The notes beneath the pieces were generated by a model, which had not been told where the DNA came from, made no database searches, and saw nothing but the letters and a program-made list of their open reading frames with translations. From positions 10,102,501-10,166,500 of the forward strand of contig NC_092672.1 in NCBI RefSeq assembly GCF_964355755.1: a DNA stretch of 64,000 bases. Direction: 5' to 3'. The stretch is from Antedon mediterranea (lineage: Eukaryota; Echinodermata; Crinoidea; Comatulida; Antedonidae). Both the position numbers and the translations under genes were made by a program. Position 1 is the stretch's first letter. Each line of letters opens with the position of its first letter. Below are positions 31,385-42,179 of the stretch, in pieces.

Positions 31385-31760
31385 TCAATGGAATAATTTT
31401 ACCGATCTGGGAGTATGTTCCTAATGTTAAGTCCAAAAGGTTTTGTGGTTTTAAGTTGTAATTCTCAGTATTTTTCCTTGTCTTTGCGAGTTTTGTCGCT
31501 CCATTTGACATCATGGTCTATTGCAATAACTCTGAAATTTGCAATCGAGTGACCAGCTGAATTAAAATGTTCGGCTACAGGTTGATCAAGCTTTAATGTT
31601 TTGATAGCTGATCTGTGTTGTGTCATTCTCATACGGAGATGTTTTTTGTTTCTCCGACGTACTGTTTGCCACAAATATTACAGTATATGAGATAAATGAC
31701 GTTTTTGGTTAGACAATTAATTGATTGTCTTATCCGAAATATGCGGCCAGTTTGGTTACT
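31385..31760 (-). pseudogene. Penelope-like element ORF, GIY-YIG endonuclease remnant
   Basis: On the minus strand one frame reads NVIYLIYCNICGKQYVGET, the core of the GIY-YIG endonuclease of Penelope-like retroelements. After a frameshift it continues as LRMRMTQHRSAIKTL, PVAEHFNSAGHSIANFRVIA and DKTRKDKEKYWEL-like sequence. H.N..GHS.....V.A is the typical C-terminal pattern. Frameshifts and loss of the RT domain make it non-functional. Its strand is opposite to the hammerhead-like repeats next to it. Confidence 0.85.
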
Positions 31761-31806
31761 CTTAAATTTTTCAGTAGGCAATTAATATTAATTCGAAACC
31801 GCCCGG

Positions 31807-32347
31807 CGTGGTACGGCGGAACAGCACTAGTCCTCAGTTGTACGCACGCGCACCAGAGATCAAATTGATACGCCCTCATCTTTCTATATTTTTATTCACG
31901 AGGCGGGATCTCCGAAGAGATACTTTTATATATATAAACACATTAGGCAATGAACATTAATTCGAAACCGCCCGGTGATATACCTACATTTAATTAATTA
32001 ATTTGAAACAATAAAGATGAGGAAATCTGTGAAAATGAGAAAAAGTCGCCCCAACAGAGACTCGAACTCGGACCGCCTGCTTGATATGCAGATGTCCTAA
32101 CCATTAGACCACTGGGGCTTTCATGGTATTGTTCAAACTCGATTGGATAGCGACTCTTTAACATTCTCGGCATGGTACGGCGGAACAGCACTAGTCCTCA
32201 GTTGTACACACGCGCACCAGAGATCAAATTGATACGCCCTCATCTTTCAGTATTTTTATTCACGAGGCGGGATCTCCGAAGAGATACTTTTATATATATA
32301 AACACATTAGGCAATGAACATTAATTCGAAACCGCCCAGTGATATAC
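31807..32347. repeat. Two direct repeats of about 180 bp flanking a tRNA-like SINE
   Basis: 31807-31985 and 32168-32347 are nearly identical. They start TGGTACGGCGGAACAGCACT, include CACGAGGCGGGATCTCCGAA and end AATTCGAAACCGCCC plus a short tail. The copies sandwich 31986-32167, which carries the tRNA-like sequence. The whole block is missing from copy B. Confidence 0.75.
32012..32135 (-). mobile_element. tRNA-derived SINE with intact tRNA-like head
   Basis: On the minus strand 32118-32047 forms a 72-nt tRNA-like cloverleaf. The acceptor stem GCCCCAG pairs with TTGGGGC. The D region has TGGTCTAATGGTTAGGACA. The anticodon stem TCTGC/GCAGG encloses loop ATATCAA. The T region has GTTCGAGTC. The anticodon would be ATC, unusual for a functional eukaryotic Asp tRNA, so I read it as a SINE head or tRNA pseudogene. 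Downstream on the same strand comes a tail with CATTTTCACAGATTTCCTCA. A diverged partial copy with the same tail lies at about 35050-35115. Confidence 0.65.
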
Positions 32348-32627
32348 TGAAATTTAATTAATTAATTAATTAATTTGAAATGATACAGATGAGGAAATCT
32401 ATATTATATATATATCTTTTGTAACAAATAATGAAAGGTCTGGTTATTTCTTGCATTTTTAATAAAATACAAAAACTATGCAATTTGTTCATGATTAATA
32501 TGAAAAGATATATATTCTATGATTTAAAAGCAGTTGAGTGACACAAGGCAATGCCTGTATAGCACAACTTAAAATTACTACAGCATTGTTCAACACATTT
32601 CACCTTGGTATCACCTTTATCCGATAC

Positions 32628-32799
32628 TTAATGACGAGCGATGGTGATTGTTGTTACTTTATTCTGCTGGTCTGCTGTTATGTTGCACTCGACTGGAAAT
32701 AAACTTCTGAATGCATCGACACCTAGTGACAATGATTTAAACACTTCATGATCACAAATGAGTTGTTTGCATTCCTTTGTTAATAACACCATATGTTCA
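32628..32799 (-). CDS. OB gene exon 7 (C-terminus)
   Basis: Acceptor TTTTCTTCGACAG. Encodes EHMVLLTKECKQLICDHEVF, then KSLSLGVDAFRSLFPVECNI and TADQQNKVTTITIARH, stop TAA at 32630-32628. The paralogous copy at 47596-47455 is about 90% identical but ends 10 residues earlier through an extra base. Confidence 0.85.
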
Positions 32800-35700
32800 C
32801 TGTCGAAGAAAATTCAAAATAGTAAAGTATGAGAACTTTTGAAATAATTTAAACAAGGGTAATGTTTACATTATGAGCGGTCTGAACGGTTTCATTTAAA
32901 AAGTTTAGAAAATTGGTATATTAGAACTCTAGTATTAAAAGTTATCACTAACACCCGTCTGAAACCGCAAAATGGGATGTCACCTAAACCTGCTCAGTAA
33001 AACAATTGGCTACAATCAAATCAATGTTTTCTCTATGTTTATACTATGTCTATGTATGTTGTGAATATGCCCTTTCAAAAGAAAGTGGACAGGTAAATAG
33101 AGAAGGAGCAGGGTGTGGATAAGAAGTTGGTAAGAAGGATAAGAGGTTTATTGAATGATAAACAAATCTGCAATTGTAATATGAATACAGATCATATTTT
33201 TTGTGGTGTTGTTTCAGACTATTTAGTTTACAGAATTAAACTTACACTGTGGGATCAATACCACAGATGATTTGTTTCACAACTTTAATGCTTTTGTCAG
33301 GAGGTTGAGACAGAATCTGTAGCAAAACAAAATTATTATCAATATGTTAAAGCAACATGTACTTCCGGAGCCTGGGTGTAATTACTTTGGGAGACAAGTA
33401 TGTAACTGGAATGTAGCCTAGTTTTAATTATGTTAGTTTAGGTTGTAATTATAATGTAGGTAGTCTAGGATGTACGGTAATTATAATGTAGGTAGTCTAG
33501 GATGTAATTATAATGTAGGTAGTCTAGGATGTACGGTAATTATAATGTAGGTAGTCTAGGATGTAATTATAATGTAGGTAGTCTAGGATGTAATTATAAT
33601 GTAGGTAGTCTAGGATGTAATGTAATTATGTTAGTCTAGGATGTAATTATAATGTAGGTAGTCTAGGATGTAATTATAATGAAGGTAGTCTAGGATGTAA
33701 TGTAATTATGTTAGTCTGGGATGTAATTATAATGTAGGTAGTCTAGGATGTACGGTAATTATAATGTAGGTAGTCTAGGATGTAATTATAATGTAGGTAG
33801 TCTAGGATGTAATGTAATTATGTTAGTCTGGGATGTAATTATAATGTAGGTAGTCTAGGATGTAATGTAATTATGTTAGTCTATTATTAGTTAATTATTA
33901 TAATTAATAAAGAATAGACTAGGTTGTAATTATAATGTAGCCTAGGATCTAATAATATATTATATAGATTAACAAGAACATATTGTAAAGCATCGGGTGA
34001 AATCCTGAATATCAAATAATTAATTTGATACAATAAAGATTACTCTAGTAGCTAGATCAACTATGCACTTTGAGGTCCAGAGAATTTGACTTCAGAAATT
34101 GGTTTAGGATGGTCAAACAATCATTTTTGGCTTGGTTACACAATATTCAGTCTAATGGCACATTTTAGTCAACAATGACTGGAAATGCCATTTCTGACAT
34201 TTGATTCACAACCCAAGGCATGTACAGTATGTATCTCCGTAACTACTGGTCGTAGACACTTCAATTTGCTCTTAAATTGTTTGAAATATACATTTTGTTA
34301 TTTGTTACACATTTTGAAAAATGTTATAAAAGGTCAAAGGGTCAGGGTTATATGAACAAATATAAATAGGTACTTGTATCTTGGCAACCACTGGTCGCAG
34401 CAAGTTAATTTTGGTCTCAAAATGTTCAGAAGGCAGACAATTCAGTCTAATGGGACATTTTAGTCAAAAATAATCAGAAATGCAATTTCTGACCTTTGAC
34501 CCACATACTAGGGCATCTTCATATCTATGTAAGTACTGTTCGTAGAAACTTAAATGTTGTATCAAATTGTTCGAAATATATATATTTAGATTCATTCTAA
34601 TAGAAAATTTGGTTAAATGATGACCAGAAATACTATTAATTACTAATGTTTCAAACAAAAAACATATCTGTATACAACTTATCCTTGGACAGTAATGTTA
34701 TGTAATAACTTATGCTTAAAAATTGTTTCATTATAGGATTTAAAACAAATTTTTGTAATTGTATTTTTGCTTATAATAATGCTAGAAAGTATTGTTGACC
34801 CCCGAGGACGATCAAACATTTTGATAGAAACATCGAGCCCAAGAAGTAACTTACCGAATTCATCCTAATAAACGCCTATTGGTGTTTGGTCTTATAACCT
34901 TTCAACCTGACCTTTTGACCTTTCACCACATTTTCAAAATGTGTAACAAGCCAAAAATGATTGTTTGACCATGCTAAACCAATTTCTGAAGTCAAATTCT
35001 CTTGACCTCAAAGCTCATACAAAAGTTTATCTACAGTAACTACTAGAGTAGATGAGGAAATCTGTGAGAACGAGCAAAAGCCGCCTCAACCAAGATTCAA
35101 ACTTGGAACTTTCTGCTTTAATAATAATTTGAAGAAGTTACCTCTAGGCGTGTAAGATTCGTTGTTTTTAATTCTGGTTTTTGTTTAAACATATCCACTT
35201 CGACATTAGTGAAGAGGAATGTTGCACCATCATGCTCTTCAGTAATTTCATCAGCCTTTTCACCCCAGAGTTTTAATTTAATTGTTGAATTTGTGTTTTT
35301 TAAAACCATATCACGGCGTTGCCAAGGGGTAATTTTTTCTCCAATTTCTTTTTCTCCGATCTGTTTTAAAAAAAAACAAAAAAACATCAGTATAACAGAA
35401 GGTTTGTTAATAGTCTTTTGGAAATATAATATATAGCACCCTCTATAATTTTTCGAAAAATGTTAAGATATTTGCAATTCATTAAAAATATTTTTTAGCA
35501 CAACATGCACCCTCTATGTGTGTTGATATCGTCTTGAAGTTTCAATTTCAACAACCCTGTGAGGAATTAGATATCACATGTTATAATCATTTCGACATTG
35601 TATTATTAGCGATAATGCCGCAAAAACATCCTCCAGTTACCAAATTTTACCCACCCCAATAGGACAATATCGTGTTCATCGTAATATGCAAAAAAAAATT

Positions 35701-38700
35701 CTGAAATAATAAAAAACCCAAAACTTTGATTTATGCGAACTTTTTTATAAACGATAAAATAATTCAAATTGTTTTGCTTTTATTTATTATATATTATTAT
35801 ATATTTACCGTACTGACGCGGGTATAAGCCCATACTCGGGTATAAGCCCACCCCCGACTTTTGACTAATTTTCATGAAAAATGAGGCACTCGGGTATAAG
35901 CCCACCCATTAATTCGAAGATCTACAGTGTGTGTCGTAATACATATTTTTGTATTTGGCGACGTCCATACACCGAATACACCTACCTTTGATCATAACCA
36001 AGCTAGGCTAATATACGCTAGGCCATAAGAGGCCTAGCGGTCCTGTTTTGTTTACACTCCATCGCGGTCGAAGATCGCTTCACACACGACGCTACATACA
36101 AGTCGCCAAAACGGAAAACCACTATTTGGTATCGGCTGCCATAAACAAGCTTATTAAATTTCTTTGGTACATTTCTATTTAACGAACATTGTATACTTGC
36201 TTTTCTGCTTGATAAATTCTTGTTCAATTGATGTTTAAAATAAGATATTCTACGATAAATTACATGAACTATAAGCTTAATTAATAATCGTGTATTTAGA
36301 GGCAACGTCGTACACGTGAGGGCGCTCGCTTGCATGGTGGAAATACACAGTGTACATGTGCAGTTTTTGACGATCTGCATTTTTGGATCCTCGGGTATAA
36401 GCCCACCCCCCAAACTTGACGTGATTTCATGTTCGAGGGGGGTGAGCTTATACCCGCGTCAGTACGGTATATATTCCATAAGAATTTCATATAAGAAAAC
36501 ATAGTTTTAATCATTGAATTGACAAAAAACAGGAATTCCAAAATAGCTGTAATGACGTCACATGACATCATTAATATGCAAATTACCTTTTTTTACTCCC
36601 AACTGTAGACCAACCTTTTGCCCACCACACACCACAAAAATAATTACAAAATTATCTCATTTAGTATCTTTTATGACAGTCAGGGTTCGAAAATCACCCT
36701 AACAATTTGCAAGTATATTTTGTTTTTTTTCTAGTTACAAATTTAATAGTTATAATGTTTGCTGGTTACTATTAATGTATGGTTGGATATTGATATGAAA
36801 TAGTTTGAATGATTTTGGAAAACTGATTGAAAACAAAATAATATTGTAACTTACCATTGTAACTTTTCCTTGGATAGTGACTCGTCTTCTTTTGGGGCTT
36901 CTCACTGCCTCCTCAATGCTCACCTCATCTGGAGTAAAAAATTTGTTCAATTTTTCTTGTGGGATTTCAAAATCATTGTTTCCCCCTTGAAACACCTGTA
37001 AAGTAAAAAAAAGTAGTAATGATTTGAATACAAATTGGTTCAGTAATTTTGGGTGTCTAAATACCAGAGGTAAAGTTCAACTGCACAGTATGTGAATGTG
37101 GAGTTTGACTGCCAGAGGATTTAAGAGAAATCAATAATTAAATGGTAATCATTTACCTTGGATGTTCCTTTTTTAATTATCAATTCCTGTGTGTTTTCTT
37201 TGAAACGTAGTGTTGCATTTGTTACTATTTTGTAGTCATCTTTTGTAATCTTTTTAACAAATGGAACGTTTTTTGCTGATACTATTCCTCGTAAATATTC
37301 TGATTTGTCATTAAAGGCATGAAATTCCCAGTAGGTTCCATGGTCAGCAGGAGGTGTTAAAACATATATGTATATCATTTCCATATACTAAAAGAAAGAA
37401 TTGATCGTTATCAAATCATGTGATCAAATGAACACTGTATCACATTGTACATTGGGTGTGTAGTGTGTAGGAACATTTTTAAGTTAATTTATTTGATCAG
37501 TCACAGAGTCACAGTGCCACATGTTACAGTTACATATTTAAAAAAAAAGTAGAGTGACTCTACAATATGACACGCTCTTCAGGATAGTATTTCATCTGTA
37601 TATTATTATAAGCTGGGTTAAAAACATTCTGTTAGGGTATGTTCAGATCCATGGAGTTATGCTTTCGTATCGCAAGCAATGTCACATTATAATTATCATA
37701 ACTGTAACAGCAAACTAATGCTTTCTTTAGAAACTGAAGAAGTCCAATTTGGGCGAGCATCTGGTATGCAGGTTGGAGGTCAAAATCGTTGATGCATGAC
37801 TTTCATATTGTAAGCATCGTTCGCTAATCTTCTGCCTTGAGATGATGAACGAAAGATCAGTGTTGTAAGAGTAAAGTAATCTTTTCCTGGTTCAAACCTA
37901 TGGAGTTGTACAATATGAAAGCACAACTCCGTAGGTCTCAACAGGCCCTTAGTGTTGGAATCCAGATGAAATTTAAAATTGATCAGATCTCACCCTTGAT
38001 ACATGAATGTGTGTTATGCATTATGAATATTTTGAAGAAAATATAAAAGCCCATGGGCTATTCAAAGGGGGACGTTTGTAACTACAGCAATATGCCCATT
38101 TTTTATAAAAGCCACTAGTACTTAAGGGACACTTTTCCTATACTCACTTTGTCTTGTTGAATTGCAGTGTTTGAAGAAACTAAAGATAAGAGAGAAAAAA
38201 AGTAATGGAAAAATACTGCAATAAAAACATTTTCAAAACAATATCATGAGTAACAATAACAATTTTTAAAATCTGTATGGCCAAACGATAAAAGTATGCA
38301 TTTTGTCAGTTCACCACTGAAGTCCATTTAGAATTAAAGTATGGAGAATACACATTCTTAGCAACTGAAGTTATAGTACTGTACTGTCAAAGACTATCAG
38401 AAAAAAATCGTTGATTGCTTTCTTCTGAACTTATTTCACAGCATACAACAACAACCAAGCCACGGACTGGCCAAACAGCTGAACCAACATAATGAAGCAA
38501 ATATATGAGAGTCTATGGTTGAGGCAGAATTAAGATTTCTTTTTAGGTAAAAATTGTGATAAACCACTGAAATTATCAAGCAAAACTTCATCACAGCATG
38601 GGTCCCTTAATAACGCACATAGCATAATGTCACTGTGTCGTGATCGTATCCATACACAGTACTGTAGGTAGTTTTTAATACAGTATATTTTGATTACATT

Positions 38701-39254
38701 GCATTCACTAAGAGTAACGCATAATTTTGTCTTTTCCCTTAAACAGCAAGTGTGTAGTACACTACATGATCCACTAACTTTTATGTTGGTTCAATAGAGT
38801 TTGCTATGTTTTTCGGAGGTTTGCAGGGTTTAGCAATTAATTTTTAACCAAAAAATGATGTTTTACTCCAAAAATAAGTAGTTAACAAAAACAATTTAAC
38901 ATTAAAAAAAAAATTGAAATATTAGGTGTGTAGTACACTACACGATTCACTAGCTTTTATGTTGGTTCGATGGGGTTTGCTATGTTTTTTCGGAGGTTTG
39001 CTGTGTTTAGCAATACCCCCAGTAAGTTTTGCCAACTTCAAATTATTCTTCAGATTATAGTACAGTTAGAAGTAGTTAACAGGATTACAATGGCAGAAAA
39101 TTCAAAAGAACAACAGTCTTTCTAGATAAATCAAAAAAATTAATAACAGAGCTATGATATACATTACCATCAGCCAAGACTTGTCTTGTGGCATTCCAAT
39201 TTCTACCCCGCTTCTGCAGCACCTTGCTTGTCTCCAACTGGCTGGCTTTCATTA
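32628..39254 (-). CDS. OB-fold (RPA-like) protein of unrecognised family, seven exons
   Basis: Exons: 39254-39168 (ATG at 39252), 38179-38148, 37387-37157, 36995-36855, 35360-35142, 33316-33246, 32799-32628. All have GT/AG ends, phases agree, and the CDS is 951 nt (316 residues). Around residues 39-120 lies FHAFNDKSEYLRGIVSAKNV. Later KRRRVTIQGKVTMIGEKEIG, TPWQRRDMVLKNTNSTIKLK and LWGEKADEI follow the pattern of RPA-type OB folds (V.I.G.V..., RRD..L.D......LWGE.A). Single-strand nucleic-acid binding is therefore plausible but not shown. No zinc site or catalytic motif was seen. The first exon is the least certain; it derives from a CARD-exon copy. The last two exons are duplicated at 49.3-47.5 kb. 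Confidence 0.8.
33246..33316 (-). CDS. OB gene exon 6
   Basis: Acceptor TTTGTTTTGCTACAG, donor GTAAGT. Encodes ILSQPPDKSIKVVKQIICGI then DPT, ending in phase 2, which exon 7 completes. The copy-B version (49326-49256) has the same length and splice sites with seven changed residues. Confidence 0.85.
33420..33960. repeat. Minisatellite, about 27-bp unit, OB gene intron 5, copy A
   Basis: About 18 tandem units of the type GTAATTATAATGTAGGTAGT followed by CTAGGAT, with shorter variants lacking the TAATGTAG part. The same array occurs at 49440-50130 in copy B with more variants, so it predates the segmental duplication. Confidence 0.9.
34045..35055. mobile_element. Element with long (about 100-bp) inverted ends in OB gene intron 5
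   Basis: The left end (about 34045-34145) has GAGAATTTGACTTCAGAAAT, TGGTTTAGGATGGTCAAACA and ATCATTTTTGGCTTG. The right end (about 34945-35055) is the reverse complement with a few changes. The interior has repeated motifs such as AGTCTAATGG and TCAGAAATG but no coding capacity. It is absent from copy B because that region was lost there. Confidence 0.7.
35056..35115 (-). mobile_element. Truncated tRNA-SINE fragment
   Basis: On the plus strand GATGAGGAAATCTGTGAGAA, then GCAAAAGCCGCCTCAAC and ATTCAAACTTGGAAC parallel the SINE at 32012-32135 (GATGAGGAAATCTGTGAAAA, then GTCGCCCCAAC and ACTCGAACTCGGACC). It keeps the tail and B-box side only. Confidence 0.6.
35142..35360 (-). CDS. OB gene exon 5 (OB-fold core)
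   Basis: Acceptor in a T-rich tract ending AAAACAG, donor GTAACT, 73 codons in phase 0. Encodes IGEKEIGEKITPWQRRDMVL, then KNTNSTIKLKLWGEKADEIT, and GATFLFTNVEVDMFKQKPEL before LKTTNLTRLE. W.RRD..L.......KL.LWGE matches the second half of RPA-type OB folds. Confidence 0.88.
35806..36469. mobile_element. TIR element, about 664 bp, in OB gene intron 4
   Basis: The ends TACCGTACTGACGCGGGTAT (35806) and ATACCCGCGTCAGTACGGTA (36469) are perfect inverted repeats that extend into AAGC. Subterminal CTCGGGTATAAGCCCACCC repeats occur near both ends (three left, one or two right). No transposase was recognised. A TA target duplication is possible but ambiguous. Confidence 0.85.
36855..36995 (-). CDS. 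OB gene exon 4
   Basis: Acceptor TTTACAG, donor GTAAGT, 47 codons in phase 0. Encodes VFQGGNNDFEIPQEKLNKFF, then TPDEVSIEEAVRSPKRRRVT and IQGKVTM. It contains a basic KRRR stretch just before the predicted first strand of the OB fold. Confidence 0.87.
37157..37387 (-). CDS. OB gene exon 3
   Basis: Acceptor ending CTTTTAG, donor GTAAAT, 77 codons in phase 0. Encodes YMEMIYIYVLTPPADHGTYW, then EFHAFNDKSEYLRGIVSAKN, ITKDDYKIVTNATLRFKENT and QELIIKKGTSK. It could itself be a first, more divergent OB-like module; that is inference. Confidence 0.86.
38148..38179 (-). CDS. OB gene exon 2 (microexon)
   Basis: Only 32 nt. Acceptor TTATCTTTAG, donor GTGAGT. With the last base of exon 1 it encodes VSSNTAIQQDK. 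Small, but both splice sites are good and its phases (1 in, 0 out) bridge exons 1 and 3 exactly. Confidence 0.6.
38748..39022. repeat. Two direct copies of an AGTACACTAC-type repeat
   Basis: 38748-38850 and 38927-39022 share GTGTAGTACACTAC, CACTA.CTTTTATGTTGGTTC and TTCGGAGGTTTGC followed by GTTTAGCAAT. The end GTTTAGCAATACCCCC resembles the terminus of the element at 48514-49060, so they may be related. Confidence 0.5.
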
Positions 39255-39300
39255 CTGAAATCATAAAAACTTAACATATAATTTATCTTCAGTGAGGTCT
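39168..39300 (-). CDS. OB gene exon 1, built on a relic of the CARD exon
   Basis: On the minus strand 39300-39168 is a degraded copy of the second half of caspase coding exon 2: CCTCACTGAAGATAAATTAT against CCTTACTGAAGATACATTGT, then a GTTGGAGACAAGC block, GCAGAAG, and the same G/GTAATG donor in the same phase. Stops block the CARD frame. A different frame is open from ATG at 39252: MKASQLETSKVLQKRGRNWN then ATRQVLAD. A new acceptor TTTATGATTTCAG precedes it at 39255. Phase fits exon 2. The start is plausible but unproven. A further exon ending ..TSEIDK at a GTAGGT donor near 39383 may be upstream leader. Confidence 0.55.
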
Positions 39301-39383
39301 GATATCTATATAAAGTATGGTTAATTCTGACATAGGCGAGCACAATGCAAAAACCTCGGTACAAATCTGCGCCTTGGATACCT

Positions 39384-40560
39384 ACCTTATCTATCTCAGA
39401 TGTACCGCGAAACGTAGATTTGATAACATTAATTTTCACATCGACGCTATTGTTCCATATTTCTATCTTAGGAAGATATTATAAAGGGTTTTATAGGAAA
39501 TTTTCTGATTTCAATCGGTAAATTTTAACTCTACGCGCAGTAGAAGTAATTTCCGGGTTAACGGTCAGGTGTGTCAATCACCTTGCAAGTTCCCTGCATG
39601 GTTGGTGTCAACCAGGGAGTTGTAAAACAACTCCCTGTTTCAACTAAGTTGGTGCTTGGTGGCGATAGCCATTTTGGTTTTTTGTTTATTTTCGGACCGC
39701 GCGTGTGAAGGTATAGTACTGTAGTACATAAAGATCAAATTAAATATATTCATAAAAAATTGGAGTATTATTGTGGGAAATAATTATATAAAATTACATC
39801 GAGAGAATTGATGATAAGAGCTTTTGTTTAAGATCGAATGAAACCCCGATAGCCGAGTTGTTGAGTAAGCTGCCAGGACTCATGGATGGATACTTCTGCC
39901 CATATTGCAAGCCGTCTAAAAGGTCTTCCTTCTTAGGCCAAAACGACTCACTGTGTTGCGGAATAATATGTATTAACTATACCGATTAGAATGGTATTTA
40001 TTTGAATAAACGCCCGGAACACCTCCCCAATAAAACATCAATTAAAATAATTATCACCACTCTCCTCCCCCCCCCCCCCTCCAATACCATCTAATTAACG
40101 CCCATCCCAATTTATACACACAATATTGTATTATATTTATAACACAATTATACTATTTTTTAGTAGATTTCATCGGACTGTTATCTACAATTTACCAAGC
40201 ATTTGTTATTCTTTTTTACCACTTTTCATATCTACAATAAACACTATACGTAAAACGCTATTAATCATCTAAAACACTGTGAAACAGGTTAGTGAGTAGG
40301 TTTAGTTTTACGAATATCAAAAGCATTTAAATAATGGTAACCGATCGAAATCGTCCAGGCCAGAATGTCCTTCTAAAACTTTTTACCAGAGTCACTATCA
40401 TTCCGAGAACCATGGTCTACACTTCCTAGAGGGGGAGCAAGCGAAGCGAGCTCACCCTCTAGTTAATATAAAGTATAGCTAAATGCTGAGACCCAGTAAA
40501 AACAAATGATTGCCGTTTGGTGGCAGCTAAAGGATTGATGCAACGAAATATAATCCACAG
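39384..40560. other. Region between the OB gene and the CARD-only gene
   Basis: Relatively CpG-rich around 39520-39720 (CTACGCGCAG, GGACCGCGCGTG), which may be the OB gene promoter. At 39842-39960 a plus-strand sequence CCCGATAGCCGAGTTGTTGA has a weak tRNA-like look (possible SINE). A short hairpin, CTAGAGGGGGAGCAAG with GAGCTCACCCTCTAG, lies near 40425-40462. A poly-C run is near 40070. The left junction of the tandem duplication should lie near 40.5 kb. Confidence 0.45.
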
Positions 40561-40575
40561 CGATTTAAGATGGTG

Positions 40576-40581
40576 TTTATT
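40576..40581 (-). terminator. Candidate polyadenylation signal of the CARD-only gene
   Basis: AATAAA on the minus strand, 12 nt past the TAG stop at 40596-40594. In the caspase copy the matching place is intron sequence just after the exon 2 donor. A motif this short occurs often in AT-rich DNA, so it is only suggestive. Confidence 0.35.
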
Positions 40582-40593
40582 ATCTATTATTAT

Positions 40594-41376
40594 CTATAAC
40601 ACCCTGAGACTTCTTGTTGGAAACTTGCCTTCTGCAACACTCTGCTGCACAGGTGGCTTGTCTCCAACACTTGATTGTTTGGTATCATTTTCAAATTCAT
40701 AATAGCTTAAATCGTACAATGTATCTTCAGTAAGGTCTGGTATTAAAATTGTAGCTAAATGGTGCGCCTCTGCAAATAATGACTCAGCTAGTGCACGGAA
40801 TGCCTTTGGCCCTTTATGAATAATATTATTTAAGATTGCTGTATTTCGAGCAGTTGTTCCATTCAGACCCTATAAAAAAAGAAATTATGAGAAAAATATT
40901 ACAATTTGACTTTGGAAATTCATCTGTGCACAAGAGATGATTTCTGTTGTTTTTTTATAACATTTGTTAATATTTTGAAAACATAAAAGACATTCTATGC
41001 CTAGTATCCAGATTAATATGTTGGCATAAATGGTTTTTATAAAATCAATTTTTCTCATTTTTCCAATTTTAAAGATTGTAGCAAAGGAAAAAAAGTGGTA
41101 ATTTCCTAAATTAATTTATAATTTTGTAGTAAAATACTGTATGTTTAGTTTAATTACAAGGTAACCAGTATTATATTTCAATTATTTAAGAACCTGTACA
41201 TCTTTTGTATTATTGGGTTAACAATCCTACAAACCAAGAATTTTTCTTGTTCAGATGGCTTAAAAATTTGTCTGGTCACTAATTCGTTCAAGACATCAAT
41301 GTGCATATCGTTAATTAATGACATACGATTCTTTCGCAGAATCTTCTTGTGTTTAGCTTCCATGATTCAGTAAAAT
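40594..41376 (-). CDS. CARD-only protein, paralogue of the caspase prodomain
   Basis: Two coding exons: 41363-41235 (MEAKHKKILRKNRMSLINDM, then HIDVLNELVTRQIF and KPSEQEKFL) and 40869-40594 (GLNGTTARNTAILNNIIHKG, PKAFRALAESLFAEAHHLAT, then KPPVQQSVAEGKFPTRSLRV and L). The CDS is 405 nt, 134 residues, no internal stop. Acceptors and the exon 1 donor match the caspase copy. The exon 2 donor G/GTAATG of the caspase has become GTGTTA, the frame shifts by one near the end, and TAG follows at once, so the product is a CARD with a short tail and no protease domains. A duplicated 5' UTR exon lies at 42180-42310. It could bind the caspase CARD or an adaptor and compete. Alternatively it is a young pseudogene that happens to be open. 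Confidence 0.8.
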
Positions 41377-42179
41377 CTGTAAATAAATAATTTAATTCTA
41401 ATTATTATTAATTCACTGAATATTTTAACAAGTTTTATTAGAATGAGTTAACTTTTTGGGAACCTTATTCAATCAATATAATAATATTACCATACAGTTA
41501 GTGTTAATATAGTATAATGATGACTTATGACTTAAAAATACAATAAAAATAATACTGTACAGTATGTGTATAGATTATTCACAATTTGATCACTTAAATT
41601 AAAGAAACACAACAATATTTAAACTCTTCTTCCTACACTTACAGTATGTATTGATCAGTAACTATATTCAGTCAGTATACAGTACAGTACCTAACACCTA
41701 TAATGCCTTTCATTAATAATTATTTAAAAAGTACAAGTCAGTCACGATGAAATCAACTTTGGATGGAGCACTGCTTTTAGATACCGCCTAGGCCTAGATA
41801 CTGTAGGCCTAGGCCTAGTACACGATTATTTTTTTTATACTTTTCTTTTAATTTACTTTTTTTTTAAACCATTTGTTGTAACTGGAATCATTTTAAAAGC
41901 ATATTAGTAATTACAGTAAGTACTGCAAATGTAATCTAGGCCTAGGCCTAGTCCTACCGGCCAATCACTCTTCTCGGCTCGGGGTTAAGCTATGCCTACT
42001 AGCCTACACTAACTAAGTACAGAGGCTAGGCCTAGGCCTACTACTACTACCAACAGGGCCCAGCCCAGACAGGGGTGTCACGAAACCTAAGATCACGAAA
42101 GCTAAGACCCAAGAACTAAGATTACAAATAAACACTATAAATCTAGTATAGACTAATGTATTGATAAAACAGCATTTAC

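Noticed and set aside
32047-32118. Functional tRNA gene
   Set aside because: The ATC anticodon, a mismatch in the T stem, the attached tail and a second diverged partial copy favour a SINE.
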